This document shows, piece by piece, positions 57,626 through 64,000 of a stretch of DNA of 64,000 nt. Each line of letters opens with the position of its first letter. Within the stretch, counting starts at the first letter, position 1. The DNA is taken from NCBI GenBank assembly GCA_051883415.1, contig JBJETR010000072.1, forward strand, positions 1 through 64,000, given 5' to 3'. The position numbers were made by a program, and so were the translations under genes. The DNA is from HGM11368 sp051883415 (GTDB lineage Bacteria > Bacillota > Clostridia > Christensenellales > UBA3700). The notes beneath the pieces are model-generated. The model saw only the letters and a program-made list of their open reading frames with translations. It was not told the origin of the DNA and did not search any database.

Positions 57626-57653
57626 ATATACCTCTCAAAAATTTTCGATATGA

Positions 57654-57705
57654 TATAAAAAAAGAAGACTACTCAACGCATATCACAATGCCTTGTCAGT
57701 CTTCT
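57654..57705 (-). terminator. Attenuator terminator in the carA leader
   Basis: AGAAGACT (57705-57698 on the - strand) pairs with AGTCTTCT (57670-57663), with an inner GCAT/ATGC pairing in the loop. Seven T's follow. It lies about 30 bp before the carA start and downstream of the carA promoter, so it must be read through for expression. Confidence 0.75.
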
Positions 57706-57757
57706 AATACGTAGTGCCAATATCGTTTCGGCTTTTGCCCTTGTACGTTGGTAGCAT
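57704..57757 (-). CDS. 17-residue carA leader peptide
   Basis: ATG at 57757 with AGGAGA at proper spacing; reads MLPTYKGKSRNDIGTTY then TAG at 57706-57704. The stop codon overlaps the first arm of the attenuator hairpin, so a ribosome finishing the leader would block the terminator. Only one Arg codon is present, so arginine-codon stalling is unlikely; coupling of ribosome and RNA polymerase, as in enterobacterial pyrBI, is the better model. Function inferred from layout. Confidence 0.6.
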   Translation of the reverse strand: MLPTYKGKSRNDIGTTY

Positions 57758-57840
57758 AAATCTCCTATTAGTACGATTGTCAGCAACGAGTATTGTCATT
57801 GCTCATAGTTGCTCGACACCATTGCCGAGCCATTATTAAA

Positions 57841-57870
57841 ATAATACGCTAAACTACCCCTTGGTGTCAA
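57841..57870 (-). promoter_or_regulatory. Promoter of carA-carB
   Basis: On the - strand TTGACA (57870-57865), an 18-bp spacer and TATTAT (57846-57841). It lies upstream of the leader peptide, leaving a leader of about 210 nt. The transcript contains a hairpin pairing AGCAAC and GTTGCT before the leader peptide. Confidence 0.65.
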
Positions 57871-57913
57871 TCTAAAATAGGCAAAAAAATAATATTTATT
57901 TGGCTCAATTTTA

Positions 57914-57942
57914 ATGACACAAAGGCGTGATTTTGGTATACT
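57914..57942 (+). promoter_or_regulatory. Promoter of purF-asnA
   Basis: ATGACA (57914-57919), a 17-bp spacer and TATACT (57937-57942), 29 bp before the purF ATG. The leader is short, leaving no room for a purine riboswitch. It is divergent from the carA promoter. Confidence 0.65.
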
Positions 57943-57971
57943 AAATGCGTATTTTATCTATGGAGGTTTTT

Positions 57972-59393
57972 ATGCAAAAGGCTATCAACGACAAAATTCA
58001 CGAAGAATGCGGTATTTTCGGCATATACGACAAATCCAAAGCCGGCAGTATTGCCAGCACGGTATATTACGGCTTATTCGCTCTTCAACACCGCGGTCAA
58101 GAAGCTGCCGGTATAGCTGTCAACTTCAATAGAGAGATTACTCTCGTGAGAGGTCTCGGCTTGGTGAGTGACGTATTTAAGCACAAAGACCTTGCCTCAA
58201 TGCCGGGCGATATCGCCATTGGTCACGTAAGATATAGTTCCGGTCCGTTTAAGGGTGTGGAAAATGCTCAACCCATCACAGTCAACTACGCCAAAGGCAA
58301 CCTTACCGTGGCACACAACGGCAATATTACCAACTCGCAAGCTTTGCGAACGGCTCTAGAAAATCAAGGCGCAATATTCCACTCCAACAACGACAGCGAA
58401 ATAATCTGCTATCTCATAGCAAGAGAAAGACTAAAATGCAAGACGATTGAGGAGGCAGTTGCCAACGTAGTGCCTATGCTCAAAGGTGCATTCTCATTGC
58501 TAATCATGAGTCCTACCAAGCTCATCGCATTGAGAGATCCTCTCGGCATCAGACCTCTATGTATGGGCTATATCAACGAGAGCGTCGTATTCGCTAGCGA
58601 AACTTGTGCTCTCGAAACGGTGGGCGCAAGATTTGAAAGAGATATCAAACCGGGTGAAATATTGGTGGTTAGCAAGGACGATATGTATAGCGATATGCGC
58701 TTTGCCACCGACAAGTCGGCACTGTGCATATTCGAACACGTGTACTTCGCAAGGCCCGATAGCACCATAGACAACCAAAGCGTCAACGAGGCTCGTATGA
58801 ATGCGGGTAAGCTGCTGGCTATGCAATATCCCGTAGACGCAGACTTGGTAATAGGCGTGCCGGATAGCGGTCTTTGTAGTGCGATAGGCTACTCCGCTCA
58901 AAGCGGTATCCCTTACGGCACGGGACTCATCAAAAATAGATATATAGGAAGAACCTTTATTCAACCTACCCAAGCCATGAGAGAGAGAAGCGTTGCTCTC
59001 AAACTCAACGCTTTGGAGAGCAACGTCAAGGGCAAACGTATAGTGATGATCGACGACTCCATCGTAAGAGGCACTACCCTCAAAAATATCGTCAAATTGC
59101 TAAAAACCGCCGGAGCAACCGAAGTGCACGTTCGTATCAGCTCGCCTAAATTCTTGTATCCTTGCTTCTACGGCACCGATATCCCCGATAGAAGTTGCCT
59201 AGCCGCAGTCAAGTGGACGGAAGAAGAAATTAGACAAAACCTAGATGCAGATACTCTTGGTTTCCTCAAACTAGAAAGCGTAAAAGATATCGCTCCTTGC
59301 TCGACGACAGACTTTTGTACCGCCTGCTTTGACGGCAAATATCCGTCTTGCGTGGACAACACTATCGACTCGCAATTTATCGACAAACTGTAG
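57972..59393 (+). CDS. purF: Amidophosphoribosyltransferase
   Basis: 473 residues from the ATG at 57972, which follows TGGAGG; the longer frame starts inside the promoter. A short propeptide precedes the N-terminal glutaminase nucleophile Cys in HEECGIFGIYD (about 10-20), so this enzyme keeps glutamine use. The PRPP-binding loop is VMIDDSIVRGTTLKNIV (about 358-374). Cys ligands of a 4Fe-4S cluster are seen in LYPCFYG, DRSCLAA and CSTTDFCTACF, as in the oxygen-sensitive Bacillus type. First step of purine synthesis. Followed by asnA after 8 bp. Confidence 0.95.
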   Translation: MQKAINDKIHEECGIFGIYDKSKAGSIASTVYYGLFALQHRGQEAAGIAVNFNREITLVRGLGLVSDVFKHKDLASMPGDIAIGHVRYSSGPFKGVENAQPITVNYAKGNLTVAHNGNITNSQALRTALENQGAIFHSNNDSEIICYLIARERLKCKTIEEAVANVVPMLKGAFSLLIMSPTKLIALRDPLGIRPLCMGYINESVVFASETCALETVGARFERDIKPGEILVVSKDDMYSDMRFATDKSALCIFEHVYFARPDSTIDNQSVNEARMNAGKLLAMQYPVDADLVIGVPDSGLCSAIGYSAQSGIPYGTGLIKNRYIGRTFIQPTQAMRERSVALKLNALESNVKGKRIVMIDDSIVRGTTLKNIVKLLKTAGATEVHVRISSPKFLYPCFYGTDIPDRSCLAAVKWTEEEIRQNLDADTLGFLKLESVKDIAPCSTTDFCTACFDGKYPSCVDNTIDSQFIDKL

Positions 59394-59401
59394 GAGAAAA
59401 T

Positions 59402-60382
59402 ATGTACCAATCTCAACTAAATCTTATTCAAACCGAAATAGCTATCAAAACCATCAAGGACAACTTTGAAAAGTTCTTAGCAGGCAACCTAAACTTGACG
59501 AGAGTTTCCGCTCCCCTCTTCGTGCTAAACGATACGGGGCTCAACGATAACCTCAACGGCGTAGAACGCCCGGTAAGCTTTGATATCAAACAAACCGGCA
59601 AGACGGCGGAAGTCGTACATTCTCTGGCAAAATGGAAGAGATATGCTCTGCACTACTACGGCTTCGAGGTGGACAGCGGTCTATATACCGATATGAACGC
59701 TATACGCCGTGACGAGGAATGTGACGAAATCCACTCTCTATACGTAGACCAATGGGATTGGGAAAGAGTCATCAGCGAAGAAGAACGCAACCTCGCTTTC
59801 CTCAAGGAAATCGTAGGCAAGATATACGACGCTATCTATTCTACTGCCAACCTCATCGAAAGCACGTACGGTCTTGAAAACTTTTTGCCTAAACAAATCA
59901 CCTTTATCACCTCGCAAGAGTTGGAAGACATTTATCCCGACCTCGAGCCTAAGGAGAGAGAGAACGAACTAGCTAAACAACTCGGTGCAATATTCATCAT
60001 AGGTATCGGCGACGAATTGAAATCGGGCAAGCCTCACGACAACCGCGCACCCGACTACGACGACTGGGCTCTCAACGGCGACCTCATCGTATGGTATCCC
60101 GTGCTCAACCGTTCGGTGGAATTGTCGTCGATGGGTATAAGAGTCAACAAGGACGCTATGCTATACCAGCTTAACAAATTAGGTGCATGCGACAGACTCG
60201 AGCTTGCTTTCCACAAGGCTTTGATGAATGACGAATTGCCACTGACTATTGGCGGTGGTATAGGTCAATCTCGCCTCTGCATGGTACTTTTGCACAAGGC
60301 ACATATCGGCGAAGTGCAAAACTCTATTTGGCCCGACGAGATGGTGGAAGAGTGCAAGAATAAAAACATCTTTTTGCTGTAA
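59402..60382 (+). CDS. asnA: Aspartate-ammonia ligase (asparagine synthetase A)
   Basis: 326 residues from the ATG at 59402 with TAGGAG; upstream frame belongs to the purF end. Class II aminoacyl-tRNA-synthetase-like fold: SAPLFVLNDTGLNDNLNGVERPVSFDI (about 37-63), AEVVHSLAKWKRYAL, DQWDWE (about 119-124), PDYDDWALNGDLIVWYP and GGGIGQSRLCMVLL (about 281-294). It makes asparagine from aspartate with free ammonia and ATP. Its pairing with purF and nearness to a glutaminase-dead CarA suggest ammonia-rich conditions. Its stop codon starts a dispersed palindromic repeat. Confidence 0.95.
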   Translation: MYQSQLNLIQTEIAIKTIKDNFEKFLAGNLNLTRVSAPLFVLNDTGLNDNLNGVERPVSFDIKQTGKTAEVVHSLAKWKRYALHYYGFEVDSGLYTDMNAIRRDEECDEIHSLYVDQWDWERVISEEERNLAFLKEIVGKIYDAIYSTANLIESTYGLENFLPKQITFITSQELEDIYPDLEPKERENELAKQLGAIFIIGIGDELKSGKPHDNRAPDYDDWALNGDLIVWYPVLNRSVELSSMGIRVNKDAMLYQLNKLGACDRLELAFHKALMNDELPLTIGGGIGQSRLCMVLLHKAHIGEVQNSIWPDEMVEECKNKNIFLL

Positions 60383-60406
60383 AAAGTCGATACGTATCGA
60401 TAAAAT
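60380..60406 (+). repeat. Dispersed palindromic repeat, copy 5, at the asnA stop codon
   Basis: TAAAAAGTCGATACGTATCGA starts with the TAA stop of asnA and contains the perfect palindrome TCGATACGTATCGA (60387-60400). Copy 6 at 61930 matches it over about 33 bp with two differences, including the preceding TTGCT. Confidence 0.8.
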
Positions 60407-60409
60407 TAT

Positions 60410-60439
60410 AAAAGTGACCTAATATATTAGGTCACTTTT
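60410..60439 (+). terminator. Terminator of purF-asnA
   Basis: AAAAGTGACCTAATA / TATTAGGTCACTTTT, a 30-bp perfect palindrome that would fold with a small AT loop and end in T's, 27 bp after the asnA stop. Confidence 0.85.
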
Positions 60440-60541
60440 GTTTTGGATATTACGTAGCAAAAAGTCTACGTCTTATAATAGTCGTCTTGTTGTTGAAAGC
60501 AACGAACAATCGTTGAGTACAACCAAGCTATCTAAGCAAGG

Positions 60542-61114
60542 CTATTGCCATTGGGGTAGCAACTTGATAAAGACGTAGTCACCGTCTAACGTGCCCGTAG
60601 ATACGTAATTATTGCACTCGTGCATGACGTAGAAGTTGGATTCTACATTCCAACCCGCGAAAGTCTTACCGTCTTGAGTAGGAATTGGTAGTCCATGCCC
60701 GAAATCATCTAAGTCTTGGTAAGTATAGTATTGATACTCTATCAAAAACCAAACCTTTCTAACGACGAACTCTTCTTCATCCTCTTCTTGCGGAACCGGC
60801 AATATCTCACCTACTGCCACTTGTACTCTCACCCCGAGCGAAAGCGCCTTGGCAACAAACTCTTCTATCTCCATTCCCGAAGAAGTTGCGTATAATTCCG
60901 CCACTTGGTGGCGAGTTTCGCTATCCTTATATCTACCTAAGTCTTCATAGATAAGCATTGAGTTGTAATAATCGCCTTTGAGTAGCTCTGAGCCTGCATC
61001 GGCATAGCGTAGATTGGGATTGACAAACCCCACCATAAAAGCCACCGCGCCGATAAGTATTACGGCACACACTACGGTAAGTATGATTATCGGTTTTTCA
61101 CGAACGTTGTTCAT
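60542..61114 (-). CDS. Membrane-anchored hypothetical protein
   Basis: 190 residues with an N-terminal membrane span (about 8-30, IIILTVVCAVILIGAVAFMVGF) and an exported part. A TPR-like helix pair follows the span (about 42-75, LLKGDYYNSMLIYEDLGRYKDSETR), then an acidic linker (EEDEEE) and a C-terminal segment with KTFAGWNVESNFYVMHE, reminiscent of InlB B-type repeats. Family not assigned. It follows the XRE-type membrane regulator gene by 116 bp on the same strand and may be functionally linked. Confidence 0.65.
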   Translation of the reverse strand: MNNVREKPIIILTVVCAVILIGAVAFMVGFVNPNLRYADAGSELLKGDYYNSMLIYEDLGRYKDSETRHQVAELYATSSGMEIEEFVAKALSLGVRVQVAVGEILPVPQEEDEEEFVVRKVWFLIEYQYYTYQDLDDFGHGLPIPTQDGKTFAGWNVESNFYVMHECNNYVSTGTLDGDYVFIKLLPQWQ

Positions 61115-61230
61115 AAGCTGTCCTCCTTGTAATCATATCCTACACGATTGACGCTCAATATGTCTGCACCGTTTTGAAAACAATGCAAAGAAATCACGCA
61201 TCTTTTTGAAAAAATAAAAACGTTGCAAAA

Positions 61231-61725
61231 CTATTGGATATCTTTTTGCTTCTTGGCATATAACATCTTGAAAAAGCAATAAATCAAACCAACTACGCTT
61301 GCTACAATTGCAAATATCGTGCAACAAGCCGTAATAACCGCATTGAAAGCTGACTGCGTGCCGAGATAGGACTCTAAACTCCAAAAAGTCTTTTGTCCCC
61401 AAAGCGCAATAAGTACGCAAGTAATAATGAGCCCGACTATCAATGATACGCCTATAGCGACCTTTTGGGCTATAGCTGAGGTAGGACGAGCGGATTTTTC
61501 GTTGAAAGTATTAGCAACTGTTGCGACTGGTTGCTCTACGACAAAGTAGCCTTTAGGTAAAGCAAAGGCTCTCTCTACGTCCTCTAAATGCTTCTTGGAC
61601 GGTGTTTGTTTGTCACGCTCCCATAGAGAAATGGTGTTGCGTTCTACACCTATCCGCTCGGCAAAGCTCTCTTGCGATAGCCCTAGCGATAGACGTAAAC
61701 GTTTGATTTGTTGTCCTACTCTCAT
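61231..61725 (-). CDS. XRE-family DNA-binding protein with two membrane spans
   Basis: 164 residues from the ATG at 61725 (MRVGQQIKRLR) with AGGAGAG; a start five codons upstream is weaker. The N-terminal helix-turn-helix (about 5-58: LRLSLGLSQESFAERIGVERNTISLWERDKQTPSKKHL) is of the Cro/CI type. Two membrane spans follow (about 84-105 and 125-150), with a short Lys/Gln tail. A membrane-tethered regulator of this kind probably senses an envelope signal or simply anchors DNA. The adjacent membrane protein is a candidate partner or target. Confidence 0.82.
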   Translation of the reverse strand: MRVGQQIKRLRLSLGLSQESFAERIGVERNTISLWERDKQTPSKKHLEDVERAFALPKGYFVVEQPVATVANTFNEKSARPTSAIAQKVAIGVSLIVGLIITCVLIALWGQKTFWSLESYLGTQSAFNAVITACCTIFAIVASVVGLIYCFFKMLYAKKQKDIQ

Positions 61726-61929
61726 ACTCTCTCCTTGCAAGTATTATATCATATCGCTACCGCCTTTTCAATATAAAAATTTTGGCAAACAAAGCCTCAT
61801 ACTCGCATAATAATTCTCAGTCTTTTGGGTGGCTGAGGGAACGGGCTGCAGTATAACGACAACGATAACTGCAAAAATTCCGCTCGTCCGTGACGGTGGA
61901 ATAGTGTAAAATAAAGCATATATTTGCTA

Positions 61930-61956
61930 TAAAAAGTCGATACATATCGATAAAAT
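61930..61956 (+). repeat. Dispersed palindromic repeat, copy 6
   Basis: TAAAAAGTCGATACATATCGA with palindrome at 61937-61950, then TAAAATT. It is preceded by TTGCTA, similar to the codons before copy 5, as though it carried along a gene end, although no gene ends here. Confidence 0.75.
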
Positions 61957-61996
61957 TGAAAAGGAGGAACAATCGTTTCTCCTTTTTGATACTAAC

Positions 61997-62026
61997 AAAA
62001 TACCACCCGACATAGCGAGTGGTATT
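61997..62026 (-). terminator. Terminator of the phosphofructokinase operon
   Basis: AAATACCAC / GTGGTATTT, a 9-bp stem extended by partial inner pairing, with T-rich sequence on the - strand, 36 bp after the stop of the PPi-type enzyme. Confidence 0.75.
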
Positions 62027-62062
62027 TGTTTTACTAAATATTTATTAAGAGAATGGAAAAGA

Positions 62063-63319
62063 TTATTTCTTAACCAAAACCTTCTTAAGCTTAGCAAATC
62101 TTGGAAGACCGTCCTCGAGAGGAGCTTTGCAGTCGCCTTGGATGAGTGGCAAAGCGTAGTCAACGTAGTCTTGCGAAAGCATTGTGCCGTCGTTGATAAT
62201 CCACTCGGCAGGAATCTTCTTCTCGGTGTTGGCAGCCTTAGAAAGACCTACTACGCCGATTTTGCACTTATATTTGCCGTTAGCACCCGTAGCTCTCTTG
62301 AGTACGACCATCTTGTCGGTAGTACCTCTAACTGCGTACTTAACTGCAGCCGCACCCGACTTGAAGGCTTCCTCTACGTCCACCTTGGAAGCAAGGTGAG
62401 CGCCGCATCTTTGCATAAGGCTAAATTCGATTGCTCTGGTCTTGTGACCGAATTTCTCTTTGCACAAGTTGCTGAGTGCCGCACCTACACCGCCGAGTTG
62501 TGCGTGTCCGAAGCTGTCTTTAGCAATGTTCTTGTTGAGAGTTTCTGCAATGAGCTCGCCGTTCTCGTTGGCAATACCTTCGGAGATGGCAATCATACAT
62601 TTGCCGTTGTTCTCGGCGAGTTTCTTCTCAACGTCGGCAAGGAATTTGTCGGTGTTGAAAGGAACCTCAGGGAGATAGATAAGGTCAGGACCGAGTCCTT
62701 TGTAGTTAGCCAAAGAAGCAGCTGCGGTCAACCAACCTGCGTGTCTGCCCATGATTTCTACTACGGTAATCATTGGGGTATCGTATACGTTGGCGTCAAG
62801 CTTGAGTTCCATCATAGTGGTAGCTACGTACTTAGCTGCGGAAGCGTATCCAGGGCAGTGGTCGGTACCGTAAAGGTCGTTGTCGATAGTCTTAGGTACG
62901 CCCATAACTCTCATTTCCCAATCGTTCTTCTTCATAAACTTGCTGATTTTGTTGCAAGTATCCATAGAGTCGTTGCCACCGTTGTAGAAGAAGTATCTGA
63001 TATTGTACTTCTTGAATACTTCGAGCAATCTCTTGTAGTCGGTGTCGTCCTTCTTGACGTCCTTGAGCTTGTATCTTACCGAACCGAGTGCGGACGAAGG
63101 GGTGTTTTTGAGAAGCATAAGTTCGCTCATATCCTCTTGGGACATATCGTAAAATTCTTCGTCAAGCACACCTTTGATACCGTGAGCCGCACCGTATACC
63201 GCAGTAATACAGTCTTGTTTGAGCGCCTCGGTGAATACGCCTGCAGCGCTTGCGTTGATAACGGATGATGGTCCGCCCGATTGACCGAACATCAATGCTC
63301 CTACCAATTTCTTTTCCAT
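62063..63319 (-). CDS. Pyrophosphate-type 6-phosphofructokinase
   Basis: 418 residues of the PfkA superfamily, long form. The nucleotide/phosphate site reads YNGGNDSMDT (about 111-120) where ATP enzymes have GGDGS. The catalytic motif is VPKTIDNDLYGTDHC (about 141-155); Lys in PKTIDND is the mark of pyrophosphate-dependent enzymes. IMGRHAGWLTAA (about 191-202) and an N-terminal GQSGGPSSVIN loop are typical. It interconverts fructose 6-phosphate and fructose 1,6-bisphosphate reversibly with PPi. It follows an ATP-type pfkA by 17 bp in one operon. Confidence 0.9.
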   Translation of the reverse strand: MEKKLVGALMFGQSGGPSSVINASAAGVFTEALKQDCITAVYGAAHGIKGVLDEEFYDMSQEDMSELMLLKNTPSSALGSVRYKLKDVKKDDTDYKRLLEVFKKYNIRYFFYNGGNDSMDTCNKISKFMKKNDWEMRVMGVPKTIDNDLYGTDHCPGYASAAKYVATTMMELKLDANVYDTPMITVVEIMGRHAGWLTAAASLANYKGLGPDLIYLPEVPFNTDKFLADVEKKLAENNGKCMIAISEGIANENGELIAETLNKNIAKDSFGHAQLGGVGAALSNLCKEKFGHKTRAIEFSLMQRCGAHLASKVDVEEAFKSGAAAVKYAVRGTTDKMVVLKRATGANGKYKCKIGVVGLSKAANTEKKIPAEWIINDGTMLSQDYVDYALPLIQGDCKAPLEDGLPRFAKLKKVLVKK

Positions 63320-63336
63320 AAGTAAACCTCCAAAAA

Positions 63337-64000
63337 TTAACTTCCTAATATTGTTGCTGTCTTGTACAGCTCATTGTTGAATACTCTCGGCATAGCCAAA
63401 GCTTCGGCTATGTCGTCGTCGATAATCTGGTTGTTGCGAATGCCAACCACTCTACCGCCCTTGTCGGCTTTGAGCAAATCCACCGCTCTCACCGCAAACT
63501 TGGCGCCTAACATACGGTCTTGCATAGTAGGTGCGCCACCTCTTTGGATATATCCCAGAGTCGTCGTCTTGATACTGCCCTCGACTCCCTTGGCTTTGAG
63601 TTGAGTTTTGAGGTCCTCTGCTTTGCAAACGCCCTCTGCAAGCACTATGATATCCGACGTCTTGCCAAGTCTTTGGTTACGTCTGATGCCTTTGACTACG
63701 TTGTCGATATTGAACTCTACCTCCGGTACGAGTATGAGTTCCGCACCACCTCCGATACCTGCGTATAGAGCAATGTCGCCACACTTCCTACCCATAACTT
63801 CGATGATACATACGCGGTTGTGGGAGGTCATAGTGTCACGCAAGTTGTTGATTGCGCCAAGCACGGTGTTGCAAGTGGTGTCAAAGCCCAAAGTAAAGTC
63901 GGTGTATGCAAGGTCGTTGTCGATAGTGCCCGGAATGCCTATAGTCTTGACGCCGAACATTTCGTACAAATCCTTAGCGCCTCTAAAACTGCCGTCGCCA
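63337..64000 (-). CDS. pfkA: ATP-dependent 6-phosphofructokinase (partial, 5' end outside the window)
   Basis: The frame runs out of the window. The sequence at 63970-64000 reads GDGSFRGAKDLYE in frame just before the ATG at 63969, so that ATG is internal and the gene starts beyond 64000. GDGS and IPGTIDNDL (Gly instead of Lys) mark the ATP-dependent type. TDFTLGFDTTCN, IEVMGRKCGDIAL and the C-terminal IQRGGAPTMQDRMLGAKFA are classical bacterial PfkA motifs. About two thirds of the protein is visible. Glycolytic committing step; partner of the PPi-type enzyme downstream. Confidence 0.92.
   Translation of the reverse strand, partial: GDGSFRGAKDLYEMFGVKTIGIPGTIDNDLAYTDFTLGFDTTCNTVLGAINNLRDTMTSHNRVCIIEVMGRKCGDIALYAGIGGGAELILVPEVEFNIDNVVKGIRRNQRLGKTSDIIVLAEGVCKAEDLKTQLKAKGVEGSIKTTTLGYIQRGGAPTMQDRMLGAKFAVRAVDLLKADKGGRVVGIRNNQIIDDDIAEALAMPRVFNNELYKTATILGS

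Larger units (their letters stand above)
61726..62062. other. 337-bp spacer with repeat and terminators
   Basis: No gene. From right to left it holds the terminator of the PPi-phosphofructokinase gene (61997-62026), a second hairpin AAAAGGAG/CTCCTTTT (about 61960-61985), copy 6 of the palindromic repeat (61930-61955), and several short imperfect hairpins at about 61810-61905, including TGCAGT/ACTGCA. The last could be a small structured RNA, but nothing recognisable is seen. Confidence 0.55.

Noticed and set aside
61810..61905. Possible small structured RNA between the XRE-type gene and the phosphofructokinase terminators
   Set aside because: Only short imperfect hairpins are seen, with no terminator of its own, no promoter and no second copy for comparison.
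62138..63268. 376-codon open frame antisense to the PPi-phosphofructokinase gene
   Set aside because: The sense frame encodes a complete, well-conserved enzyme. The antisense frame has no ribosome binding site or recognisable domain and arises from codon bias.

Overview
The window looks like a piece of a metagenome-assembled chromosome from an uncultured, spore-forming member of the Clostridia (Bacillota). The evidence is a cwlJ-gerQ spore germination pair, a YerC-type TrpR-like regulator, a preQ1-I riboswitch before queT, consensus sigma-A promoters, AGGAGG ribosome binding sites and many intrinsic terminators. One 100-N scaffold gap (3784-3883) is present. No rRNA, tRNA, CRISPR array or transposase was seen.

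Layout. (1) 1-~5350, + strand: most of an inovirus (filamentous phage) genome. It carries small membrane proteins, a basic-tailed coat-like protein followed by a strong terminator, a signal-peptide/C-terminal-anchor adsorption-like protein, a Zot-type assembly ATPase and an HUH replication initiator. A hairpin-rich non-coding end follows. (2) 5367-6575, - strand: a DUF5655/nuclease-like protein with a YerC-like regulator. (3) 6791-14837, - strand: a complete arginine operon, argG-argH-argC-argJ-argB-argD-argF, with a consensus promoter and ArgR-box-like palindromes. (4) 14950-26736: cell-surface proteins (C1 peptidase with a Pro-rich stalk, MBG-like repeat protein), HAD phosphatase, AraC/GyrI-like regulator, GNAT, aminotransferase, D-2-hydroxyacid dehydrogenase and RsmF. 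(5) 26954-35829: gerQ, cwlJ, sulfatase plus its radical-SAM maturase, a divergent Wzy/WaaL-like membrane protein, an exonuclease, and alr with dat. (6) 36201-40709: queH with two degenerate iron-ADH homologues and an SCP2-like protein, then a 49-residue protein and preQ1-controlled queT. (7) 40835-46761: a tight operon of GH36 alpha-galactosidase, P-type ATPase, RadC and aldo/keto reductase. (8) 47073-51329: a 1418-residue surface protein built from five modules. (9) 51330-52523: a cluster of structured repeats. (10) 52518-60382: carA and a carB-dapF fusion, divergent from purF-asnA. (11) 60542-64000: a membrane protein, an XRE-type membrane regulator, and a PPi-type and an ATP-type phosphofructokinase in tandem.

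How it fits together. CarA/CarB would supply carbamoyl phosphate to ArgF and pyrimidine synthesis. The CarA glutaminase triad is lost (Cys to Gly, His to Leu, Glu to Ser), so the enzyme should run on ammonia, as the neighbouring AsnA does. CarB is fused to a DapF domain whose second catalytic Cys is Ser. The carA leader has a short peptide whose stop codon overlaps an intrinsic terminator, an arrangement like pyrBI attenuation.

The most novel-looking signal is the 51.6-52.5 kb repeat cluster. Three roughly 125-bp elements have conserved single-stranded motifs, but their outer, middle and terminal stems differ in sequence while remaining paired. That is covariation expected of a structured RNA or hairpin-transmitted element, and one copy overlaps the carB-dapF stop codon. 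A second, shorter palindromic repeat family starts exactly at the TAA stop codon of three unrelated genes.
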